Positions 1 to 5,889 of a stretch of DNA of 5,891 bases are shown here, piece after piece. Origin of the DNA: Acholeplasmataceae bacterium (lineage in GTDB: Bacteria; Bacillota_I; Bacilli_A; Acholeplasmatales; Acholeplasmataceae). The translations under genes were made by a program, and so were the position numbers. The first letter of the stretch is position 1. Each line of letters begins with the position of its first letter. Under the pieces are notes generated by a model. The model ran no database searches. It was given only the letters and a program-made list of their open reading frames with translations, and had not been told where the DNA came from. The stretch lies in contig JAFGTI010000016.1 in the NCBI GenBank assembly GCA_016934175.1, positions 1-5,891 of the forward strand, written 5' to 3'.

Positions 1-474
1 GTAACCGGTATTGGCATGCGTTCTTCAGTCAATAAAGCATATGATATCAGAAAAGTGATGCCTTATGCGAAATATGATCAAGTTGAATTTGAAGTCCCTA
101 TTTCAGATTATAGTGATGCAAGATCACGTATCGATTGCAAACTTAAAGAAGTGATTCAATCGATTAGTATTATTAGACAATGTTTAGCTAAAATGCCTGA
201 AGGTCCTGTAAGAGTTCCACTTGCTAGAGGACAATCCATGAGATGGACAGTTCCTAAGGGATATGTCTACAGTCCTGTGGAATCTTCAAGAGGTGAATTT
301 GGCTATTACATGGTTTCAAATGGAGGCACAAACCCTTGGCGCGTCGGCGTTAGAGGAGCGAGCTATCCACAAGGATTACTGGGTATTGAAAAATATTTAC
401 CAGGTACGAGATTAGATGATGCTGCCTTATGGGTAGATACCATGGGAGTTTGCTCCCCTGAGATTGATAGATAG
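1..474 (+). CDS. NuoD-like (49-kDa / group 4 hydrogenase large subunit family) protein, 3' part only
   Basis: The reading frame is open from base 1, so the ATG at 16 is internal and the true start lies before the window. The visible 157 residues match the C-terminal third of the NuoD/hydrogenase large-subunit family. Visible elements are a G-x-x-x-R-x-S...D-x-R...PY..YD...F-x-VP block near the start, a central LPEGPV-like turn (here MPEGPVRVP), a VESSRGEFGYYMVSNG segment resembling the family's E-x-x-RGE region, and a C-terminal EIDR. In [NiFe] hydrogenases the C-terminus carries CxxC metal ligands. Here the tail is VCSPEIDR: one Cys sits where the first ligand would be, and Glu replaces the second, as in complex I NuoD (GEVDR). 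A hydrogenase active site is therefore unlikely. In complex I this subunit helps form the quinone site with NuoB. The next gene starts 6 bases downstream and carries a NuoI-like domain, which supports a shared membrane complex. The N-terminal ligand region cannot be seen. Confidence 0.85.
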   Translation, partial: VTGIGMRSSVNKAYDIRKVMPYAKYDQVEFEVPISDYSDARSRIDCKLKEVIQSISIIRQCLAKMPEGPVRVPLARGQSMRWTVPKGYVYSPVESSRGEFGYYMVSNGGTNPWRVGVRGASYPQGLLGIEKYLPGTRLDDAALWVDTMGVCSPEIDR

Positions 475-477
475 GAG
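473..477 (+). promoter_or_regulatory. Shine-Dalgarno site of the NuoI/NfnB fusion gene
   Basis: AGGAG overlaps the TAG stop of the NuoD-like gene. It lies only 3 bases before the ATG at 481 and 6 bases before a second in-frame ATG at 484. The second is at the more usual spacing, so translation may start at 484 and give a protein one residue shorter. The overlap with the stop codon suggests translational coupling. Confidence 0.7.
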
Positions 478-480
478 AAT

Positions 481-2475
481 ATGATGAAGAATAAATATCG
501 TAGATTAAGCATATTAAATCCAATGAGACACTTCAAGTATCTCTTAAGAAAACCCGTCAGTCATATGATGAATGATATCTTTACAAAAAAGAATTCAAGC
601 TATCTTAATGATAATGCCATCATCAAATTAAAAAGTAGATTAGAAGCTTCTCCAAGAGTAGCTCCAGATAATGTACGTGGATTCCATACGAATGATTGGG
701 AGTTATGCATTGGTTGTGGCACTTGTGCTGATATATGTCCTACTGAAGCCATTATCATGGTTGAACGAACAGATATTAAAGATGAAGCCGGCAAGCTACA
801 AGAAAGACCAATTATTGATTATGGGCGTTGTTGCTTCTGCGCACTATGTGTTGATACATGTACGACAGGTTCATTAGAAATGAGTAAAGAATATATTTAT
901 GCAAGCACTGATCCACAAGACTTTTTGTTAATGCCTGAAAAGACATGGCAAGGTGAAACTGTTGATCATGGTTGGATTAAAGATGAAGTTAGTGATCTTC
1001 TTGACTTAAATCGTATCGCTATGGAACATATTGAACCTGAAGAAAGAACTTCAAGTTTTGTTGAAGTTGTTCGTGGATACTCAAAAGAAACTGCTAAATT
1101 AGAGGCTGCACGCTGTGTTGAATGTGGTGTTTGTACATCAAGTTGTCCAGTTCAAATGCATATTCCTCAATATATCAGAGCTATATGGGAAGATGATATT
1201 GAAGGTGGACTTCGTCAAATCTATGAAACAAATCCACTTCCAGGTGTTTGCGGACGTATATGCACACATAATTGTGAAACATCTTGTGCGATTGCAGTTC
1301 GTGGTGAAGCCATAGCAATTCGTTGGTTAAAACGTTATATTATTGACAGTGCTCCAACTGATATGTATGAAAAGATTATTAATGAACCTGTATCTGAAGT
1401 TATCGATGCTAAAGTTGCAGTTGTAGGTTCTGGTCCAGCTGGATTAGGCGCTGCCTATTACTTAAGAACTATGGGCTATCATGTTGATGTCTTTGAAGAA
1501 AAACCACTTGCTGGTGGTGTGATGAGATATGGTATTCCTGCTTACCGCTTACCTGATTATGCAATTGATAAAGATATTGATTTCATGAAAAAAATCGGTG
1601 TAAATATTTTAACAAACAAGCGTGTTGGAAAAGATATAACCATGGATCAAATTGAAAAGAAATACGATGCTGTTTTCTTAGGTACAGGTTTCTTTAAAGC
1701 ACGTAGCTTAGATATTCCAGGATCAGATCACGTAGATGTTAGCGCAGCTATGGATTTCTTACCACAAGTTAGAGATTACGAACGTGGTGTCTTAAAACTT
1801 GAAGATATCAATATTAAAGAAAGTATCTTAGTTATTGGTGGTGGAGATGTAGCCTTTGATGTTGCGAGATCTGCAACTAGATTACAAATTTTAAAGTACG
1901 GAAAAGCTAGTGTAAAACTTACTTCTCTTGAAAATTGGGATGAACTTCCTGCTAGTGATGATGAAGTGATGGAAGGTATTGATGAAGGCATTCAATTCTT
2001 CTGTGGAAATGGACCTCAAGAAGTGATCATTAAAGATAACAAAATCAAAGGCGTACGCATGTTTAAGTGCTTATGTTTAACTGATGCTGATGGTAGATTC
2101 AACCCACAATTTGATGAAGAATGTGTGATTGATATACCAGCTGAACAAGTCTTCTTATCGATTGGGCAAATGCCTGATTATGAATACATTCCTGAAAATT
2201 TGAAATCAAGAATGAATTTTGTAAGAGGAAAGATTAAAGCTGACTTATATGGACAGGTTGAAGGTTTAGAATGGTTATTTGTAGGTGGAGACATTATGCG
2301 TGGACCTGATTTAATATCAGGTGTGGCTGACGGACATCGTGCTGCTCAAGGTATTGATGACTACTTATACAAAAAGGCTAAGAAAAAACAAGCGAGCGAA
2401 TACTTACAAGAATTAAGAAACGCTGCTAAAGCAAATACACCAGAACTTACTCCTAAACAAAAAGGTCGTTCTTAA
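481..2475 (+). CDS. NuoI-like ferredoxin domain fused to NfnB/GltD-like FAD-NAD(P) oxidoreductase
   Basis: This 664-aa protein probably carries electrons between a pyridine nucleotide and a membrane complex-I-like enzyme. Residues 10-30 (FKYLLRKPVS) resemble the membrane-associated N-terminus of NuoI. Two ferredoxin motifs follow: C76-C79-C82-C86-P and C117-C120-C123-C127, the latter followed by Thr instead of Pro. From about residue 200 it is NfnB/GltD-like. It has cluster cysteines C212, C215, C218, C222 and C257, C261, C265, C269; an FAD motif G316-x-G318-x-x-G321; a nucleotide motif GGGDVA at 453-458; and a C-terminal flavin motif GGD at 602-604. The last 35 or so residues form a Lys-rich tail. 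The Arg pair that follows the second nucleotide-binding strand in NfnB/GltD proteins is Leu483-Glu484 here, which argues against NADPH. It follows the NuoD-like gene after 6 bases and is the last gene before a terminator. The domain calls are firm; the electron route is inferred. GltD of glutamate synthase is unlikely because no large subunit is present. Confidence 0.88.
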   Translation: MMKNKYRRLSILNPMRHFKYLLRKPVSHMMNDIFTKKNSSYLNDNAIIKLKSRLEASPRVAPDNVRGFHTNDWELCIGCGTCADICPTEAIIMVERTDIKDEAGKLQERPIIDYGRCCFCALCVDTCTTGSLEMSKEYIYASTDPQDFLLMPEKTWQGETVDHGWIKDEVSDLLDLNRIAMEHIEPEERTSSFVEVVRGYSKETAKLEAARCVECGVCTSSCPVQMHIPQYIRAIWEDDIEGGLRQIYETNPLPGVCGRICTHNCETSCAIAVRGEAIAIRWLKRYIIDSAPTDMYEKIINEPVSEVIDAKVAVVGSGPAGLGAAYYLRTMGYHVDVFEEKPLAGGVMRYGIPAYRLPDYAIDKDIDFMKKIGVNILTNKRVGKDITMDQIEKKYDAVFLGTGFFKARSLDIPGSDHVDVSAAMDFLPQVRDYERGVLKLEDINIKESILVIGGGDVAFDVARSATRLQILKYGKASVKLTSLENWDELPASDDEVMEGIDEGIQFFCGNGPQEVIIKDNKIKGVRMFKCLCLTDADGRFNPQFDEECVIDIPAEQVFLSIGQMPDYEYIPENLKSRMNFVRGKIKADLYGQVEGLEWLFVGGDIMRGPDLISGVADGHRAAQGIDDYLYKKAKKKQASEYLQELRNAAKANTPELTPKQKGRS

Positions 2476-2485
2476 TAACAAATAG

Positions 2486-2520
2486 AAAGCATCCATTTAA
2501 AAATAGATGCTTTTTCTTTT
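2486..2520 (+). terminator. Rho-independent terminator of the NuoD-like/fusion operon
   Basis: Starting 11 bases after the stop codon, AAAGCATC (2486-2493) pairs perfectly with GATGCTTT (2506-2513). A weaker inner ATTT/AAAT pairing is possible. The run TTTTTCTTTT (2511-2520) follows. It marks the end of the left operon. Confidence 0.85.
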
Positions 2521-2529
2521 ATTAATGTG

Positions 2530-2558
2530 TTGTTTGCATTCATTTTTTCATGTAAAAT
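2530..2558 (+). promoter_or_regulatory. Probable sigma-70-type promoter of the methyltransferase-like gene
   Basis: TTGTTT (2530-2535) and TAAAAT (2553-2558) are separated by 17 bases. They lie between the upstream terminator and the ribosome site AGGTGA (2569-2574), which is 4 bases before the ATG at 2579. Both boxes are imperfect and AT-rich DNA yields chance matches, but the gene needs its own promoter after that terminator. Confidence 0.5.
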
Positions 2559-2578
2559 AAGTAAGAGTAGGTGAAGCA

Positions 2579-3481
2579 ATGAAACGTATAGAACAATTTA
2601 ACCAAGATATTAATCTCAGTGATGAAACTAGGTTTGATAGATGGTTAACATACCGAAATCAAATTGTAGAGTTTATTGATCCTTATTTAAGCCTAAAGGA
2701 AAAAGAAAAATGTCTTATTTTAGGTTCGGGAAATTGTGATGATCTTGATTTATCTTATATCATAGAAAAGTATAGAGACGTTACTTTATCAGATATTGAT
2801 TTATCGAGTGTTAAAAAGGGGATTTTGAAACAAAACCTTAAAATCAATCAATTTAAGTTAATTAAAGAAGATTTCTCAGGTTTTGATAAGATAAACTTCT
2901 TTGAAAATCTAATTGATGATGTACTCACAATGAAGACTGAAGACGAAATTTTAGATTATCTTATTAAGAAAGTCAAGTTATCTCAACAGATAACTACTTT
3001 TGAAAATATTAAAGAGATCTATGATTTTATATGGATATCACCTATTTTTACACAGCTTATCTTCAACCAAGTTTTAAAAGCAACAGAAGTATTAAGAGAA
3101 ATGAAGTTTGATCCACTTTTAATTCAAGTTATAGAGTCATCTATGTTAAATCTAATGCCTGAAATTATTGATCACTTTAATCAAAAAATTGACCAAGTTT
3201 CAAAAAAAGATAGCATGATCGTTGTCTTATCAGATATTTTTCAAAGTAAGTATAATGACGCTTTCGAGTTAAAAATTAAACAGGCAATTCATTCGACTGA
3301 CTTAATGGATTTGCTGTATAAAGACTACCAAGAAACATATGGATATGGACTCGGTGATTATGGTTTATTATCACTTAGTGCTAGCAAACATTTACTAGCA
3401 CATCGTTGGTTTTTATGGCCCTTCAGTGAAAGTATAAACATGACTGTAGAATGCTTAATTTTAGAAAACAAAAAAGGATGA
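2579..3481 (+). CDS. Uncharacterised protein with a class I methyltransferase-like N-terminal fold
   Basis: This is a 300-aa protein of unknown function. Residues 45-60 (CLILGSGNCDDLDLSY) form a strand followed by a glycine loop like motif I of SAM-dependent methyltransferases. Residues 68-74 (VTLSDID) fit the second strand ending in acidic residues that would hold the SAM ribose, and LIKEDF at 94-99 fits the third. Residues 148-155 (YDFIWISP) occupy the place of motif IV but lack a clear catalytic D/N-PP-Y. The N-terminus has an RFDRWLTYR segment. The C-terminal half is mostly predicted helix, with a Gly/Tyr-rich stretch near 253-262 and an HRWFLWPF segment near 275-282. There is no signal peptide or membrane helix. 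The gene stands alone with its own likely promoter and faces the nfn operon across a shared terminator, so context does not reveal a substrate. Methyltransferase is a fold-level inference; a Rossmann protein without this activity is possible. Confidence 0.7.
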   Translation: MKRIEQFNQDINLSDETRFDRWLTYRNQIVEFIDPYLSLKEKEKCLILGSGNCDDLDLSYIIEKYRDVTLSDIDLSSVKKGILKQNLKINQFKLIKEDFSGFDKINFFENLIDDVLTMKTEDEILDYLIKKVKLSQQITTFENIKEIYDFIWISPIFTQLIFNQVLKATEVLREMKFDPLLIQVIESSMLNLMPEIIDHFNQKIDQVSKKDSMIVVLSDIFQSKYNDAFELKIKQAIHSTDLMDLLYKDYQETYGYGLGDYGLLSLSASKHLLAHRWFLWPFSESINMTVECLILENKKG

Positions 3482-3510
3482 TTCCAAAACGGAAACATCC
3501 TTTTTATTTT
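3471..3510. terminator. Bidirectional terminator between converging genes
   Basis: AAAAAGGATG (3471-3480) pairs perfectly with CATCCTTTTT (3496-3505). After an A-A mismatch, TTCC/GGAA (3482-3485/3491-3494) continues the stem, closing a 5-base loop. A T run (3501-3510) follows on the + strand. The A-rich stretch before the stem (3466-3475) gives a U run on the - strand. The TGA stop of the + strand gene (3479-3481) lies in the stem, and the - strand nfnB stop is about 15 bases from it. Confidence 0.9.
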
Positions 3511-3519
3511 ACTTGACTG

Positions 3520-4923
3520 TTAAATGTTTAATTTGTTTTTATTTTGAATTTTTTCATGGATTGCTGCTGCTGACTTTTTTCCTGCTCCCATTGCTAAGAT
3601 AACTGTAGCCGCCCCGGTTACAACATCTCCACCAGCAAATACCATATCTTTGGAAGTCAGTCCACTTTCATCTTGTGTTATGATGCATCCCCATTTATTG
3701 GTTTTTAAACCTTGTGTTGTTGACGTAATCAAAGGATTAGGTGTTGTTCCAATTGCCATAATTACTGAATCCACATCAATGATCAAGTCTGAATCTTTCT
3801 TTTCTATAGGTCTTCTTCTTCCAGATTCGTCAGGTTCACCAAGTTCCATTTCAACACAACGAATTCCACTTACAAATCCTTGACTATTACCTAAAATTTC
3901 CTTAGGATTTGTTAAAAGTTTAAAGATAATGCCTTCTTCTTCAGCATGCTCAATTTCTTCAAATCGGGCTGGGAGTTCTTTCATTGATCTTCTATAAACA
4001 ATGTAGACCTTTTGCGCCCCTAGACGTTTAGCAGAACGTGCAGCATCAACAGCAACATTACCACCACCCACAACAGCAACTCTTTTTGCTATTTGGATTG
4101 GTGTTGCACTTGATGATGCATAAGCTTGCATCAAGTTGACTCTAGTAAGAAACTCATTAGCTGAATAAACACCGTTATACATTTCTCCTGGTATATTCAT
4201 AAATTTAGGTAATCCAGCACCTGTCCCTAAGAAGATTGCTTCAAAACCTTCTTCAAATAAATCTTCAATAGTTAATGTTTTTCCAATAATCACATTGGTT
4301 TTGATATCGACACCTAATGATCTTAAGACTTGAATTTCTTTTCTGACAATTTCTTTAGGTAGTCTGAATTCTGGAATACCATAAACCAAAACACCCCCTG
4401 GAATATGCAATGCTTCAAACATTGTCACTTCGTAGCCTAATAAGGCTAAATCATAAGCACAAGAGATACCTGATGGACCCGAACCTACGATAGCAATACG
4501 GTGATGATTAGATTCTTTTTTTATGATTTCTTTTTGTTTTTGAGCATGATGATAATCAGCGACAAATCGTTCTAGTCTTCCGATAGCAACAGGCTCACCT
4601 TTGATACCTCTAACACAAAGTTGTTCGCATTGTGTTTCTTGTGGACAAACTCTACCACATACTGAAGGTAATGAACTGGCTTCTAAGATAACCTGATAAG
4701 CTCCTTCAATATCGGATTCAATAATTTTTTCAATAAATCTAGGAATGTCAATTTCAACAGGACATCCTTTAACGCATGGTTTATGTTTGCAACCTAAACA
4801 CCTTTTCGCTTCATCAATCGCTTGTTCTAAGGTATAACCTAATGTTACCTCATCAAAGTTATGAATTCTTTTTTGAGGGTCTTGCATTGGCATTACGTTT
4901 TTAACTAGTGATTTATTTACCAT
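3520..4923 (-). CDS. nfnB: NADH-dependent reduced ferredoxin:NADP+ oxidoreductase, large subunit NfnB
   Basis: This 467-aa protein is the bifurcating-flavin subunit of Nfn. With NfnA it couples ferredoxin and NADH oxidation to NADP+ reduction in the cytoplasm, or the reverse. Numbered from the ATG at 4923, cluster cysteines are C42, C45, C50, C54-P (spacing 2-4-3) and C89, C93, C99, C103, with a PQETQ loop between C93 and C99. The FAD motif is G147-x-G149-x-x-G152, the NADP motif is GGGNVA at 286-291, and Y310-R311-R312 precedes KELPAR, as in NADPH-using family members. AGGD at 430-433 is the C-terminal flavin motif. The frame stays open to an ATG at 5013, but the start at 4923 is preferred: it has a strong ribosome site at ideal spacing, and the longer form would overlap nfnA by 101 bases. 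GltD and SudA are related names; the adjacent nfnA decides for Nfn. Confidence 0.92.
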   Translation of the reverse strand: MVNKSLVKNVMPMQDPQKRIHNFDEVTLGYTLEQAIDEAKRCLGCKHKPCVKGCPVEIDIPRFIEKIIESDIEGAYQVILEASSLPSVCGRVCPQETQCEQLCVRGIKGEPVAIGRLERFVADYHHAQKQKEIIKKESNHHRIAIVGSGPSGISCAYDLALLGYEVTMFEALHIPGGVLVYGIPEFRLPKEIVRKEIQVLRSLGVDIKTNVIIGKTLTIEDLFEEGFEAIFLGTGAGLPKFMNIPGEMYNGVYSANEFLTRVNLMQAYASSSATPIQIAKRVAVVGGGNVAVDAARSAKRLGAQKVYIVYRRSMKELPARFEEIEHAEEEGIIFKLLTNPKEILGNSQGFVSGIRCVEMELGEPDESGRRRPIEKKDSDLIIDVDSVIMAIGTTPNPLITSTTQGLKTNKWGCIITQDESGLTSKDMVFAGGDVVTGAATVILAMGAGKKSAAAIHEKIQNKNKLNI

Positions 4924-5761
4924 GAGGCTTCTCCTTAAGAAGGCGGCATGCTTCATCATGCTTCTTAATTTCAAACTCTTTATACATTTGGTTGCGTCTA
5001 ATCGCTTCATCAAAATCTACTAAATGTCCATCAAATTCAGGTCCATCAACACAAGCAAATTTCATTTGTCCGCCAACAGTTATCCGACAACCACCACACA
5101 TACCGGTTCCATCAATCATTACTGGATTCATTGATACTATTGTTTTAATGCCATATGGTTTTGTTACTAAACTGACGAATTTCATCATAGGTAGGGGACC
5201 AATAGCAATCACTTCATCATAAGTTTCACCGTTTTCAAGTAACTTCTTTAATGCATCAGTAACAAATCCTTTATTTCCATTCGATCCATCATCAGTCATT
5301 ATGTGTAATTGATCACTGCATGCCTTAAATTCTTCATTCAGAAAAATAAGATTTTCAGAACGAAATCCTATGATTGAATGTACGATGCTGCCTTTGTCAT
5401 GTAAAGCTTTGGCTACGGGATATGCAATTGCACATCCTACTCCGCCACCGATTACAGCCACTTTCTTTAATCCTTCAAGTTCTGTTGCTTTACCTAGAGG
5501 ACCTGCAAAGTCATGTAAAGAATCACCAACTTCTAGCTGGTTCAATAGTGTTGTTGTTGCACCAACAACTTGATATATAATTGTAATAGTCTCATCCTTA
5601 TGATTTGCTTCCGTGATGGTCATCGGAATGCGCTCACCATTTTCTTCAACACGGAGAATTACAAATTGACCAGGTTCTGCGTGTTTAACAATATAAGGTG
5701 CTTTAATTTTCATCAATGTAACAGTTGGTTTTAATATCTTCTTTTCAATGATTTCGAACAT
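4913..5761 (-). CDS. nfnA: NADH-dependent reduced ferredoxin:NADP+ oxidoreductase, small subunit NfnA
   Basis: This 282-aa protein is the FAD and [2Fe-2S] subunit of Nfn, which takes electrons from NADH and passes them to NfnB. It is a ferredoxin-NADP reductase-type protein. Residues 44-48 (RIPMT) are the flavin-binding motif, VIGGGVGCA at 103-111 starts the nucleotide-binding domain, and the C-terminal DGTGMCGGC block (217-225) plus C237 bind the iron-sulfur cluster. The first ligand position holds Asp217 instead of Cys, with C222, C225 and C237 as the other three. An Asp plus three Cys set is known for characterised Nfn small subunits and separates them from PyrK. The FACVDGPEFDGH stretch is also typical of NfnA/SudB. 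The start has an AGAGG ribosome site (5768-5772) 6 bases upstream. It is the first gene of the operon and overlaps nfnB by 11 bases. Confidence 0.92.
   Translation of the reverse strand: MFEIIEKKILKPTVTLMKIKAPYIVKHAEPGQFVILRVEENGERIPMTITEANHKDETITIIYQVVGATTTLLNQLEVGDSLHDFAGPLGKATELEGLKKVAVIGGGVGCAIAYPVAKALHDKGSIVHSIIGFRSENLIFLNEEFKACSDQLHIMTDDGSNGNKGFVTDALKKLLENGETYDEVIAIGPLPMMKFVSLVTKPYGIKTIVSMNPVMIDGTGMCGGCRITVGGQMKFACVDGPEFDGHLVDFDEAIRRNQMYKEFEIKKHDEACRLLKEKPHGK
4931..4936 (-). promoter_or_regulatory. Shine-Dalgarno site that sets the nfnB start
   Basis: On the - strand AAGGAG lies 7 bases before the ATG at 4923, inside the end of nfnA. This ideal spacing makes 4923 the start of nfnB rather than the in-frame ATG at 5013. 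It also fits coupled translation of the two subunits. Confidence 0.85.
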
Positions 5762-5788
5762 AATGTACCTCTTTAAGTTTTATACCTC

Positions 5789-5817
5789 ATTATACCATTT
5801 TCAGCTATCCTACTCAA
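5789..5817 (-). promoter_or_regulatory. Sigma-70-type promoter of the nfnAB operon
   Basis: On the - strand, TTGAGT (5812-5817) and a perfect TATAAT (5789-5794) are separated by 17 bases. A TG one base before the -10 box gives the extended form TGGTATAAT. Transcription should begin near 5782, leaving a leader of about 20 bases before the nfnA ATG. That is too short for a riboswitch, so any control is likely to act at the promoter. Confidence 0.85.
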
Positions 5818-5819
5818 TC

Positions 5820-5850
5820 AACAATTCGCATTTAGATGAAACAATTCTCA
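5820..5850 (-). repeat. Pair of direct repeats upstream of the nfnAB promoter
   Basis: TGAGAATTGTT (5840-5850) and TGCGAATTGTT (5820-5830), read on the - strand, match at 10 of 11 positions. They repeat at exactly 20 bases, about two helical turns. The nearer copy ends 2 bases before the -35 box. This placement would suit a regulator bound on one DNA face, but the site matches no operator I can name. Confidence 0.5.
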
Positions 5851-5860
5851 AAAAGTATGA

Positions 5861-5889
5861 AAAAAATAGTGCATATTTATATGCACTAT
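5861..5889 (-). terminator. Probable terminator of a leftward gene beyond the right edge
   Basis: ATAGTGCATA (5866-5875) pairs with TATGCACTAT (5880-5889) over 10 base pairs around a 4-base loop. On the - strand the hairpin is followed by a run of T (complement of 5861-5866). The stem is AT-rich, so it may be weak. It would isolate the nfnAB promoter from upstream transcription. A dyad operator is the alternative. Confidence 0.55.

Noticed and set aside
1..474. Large subunit of an active [NiFe] hydrogenase.
   Set aside because: The second C-terminal metal-binding Cys is replaced by Glu, as in complex I. The N-terminal motif is outside the window, so this is not absolutely excluded.
600..1991. 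Open frames at 600-794 (-), 671-877 (+), 1115-1315 (+) and 1776-1991 (-).
   Set aside because: All lie within the fusion gene in other frames, with no ribosome sites or recognisable domains.
481..2475. Glutamate synthase small subunit (GltD).
   Set aside because: No GltB large subunit is nearby, and the NuoI-like N-terminus and NuoD-like neighbour point elsewhere.
3479..3522. Mycoplasma code reading TGA as Trp and extending the methyltransferase-like gene.
   Set aside because: The extension would run through a strong terminator, and all Trp codons in the window are TGG.
4924..5013. An extra 30 codons at the start of nfnB, from the ATG at 5013.
   Set aside because: They overlap nfnA deeply and do not look like the NfnB family. 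The ATG at 4923 has an AAGGAG site at ideal spacing.
3650..5580. Plus-strand open frames opposite nfnB and nfnA (3650-3883, 4992-5222, 5370-5573, 5374-5580).
   Set aside because: They are antisense to well-supported genes and show no protein-like features.
5866..5889. A CRISPR repeat or mobile-element end.
   Set aside because: There is a single copy with no spacer array or transposase. A hairpin with a T run on the - strand fits a terminator better.
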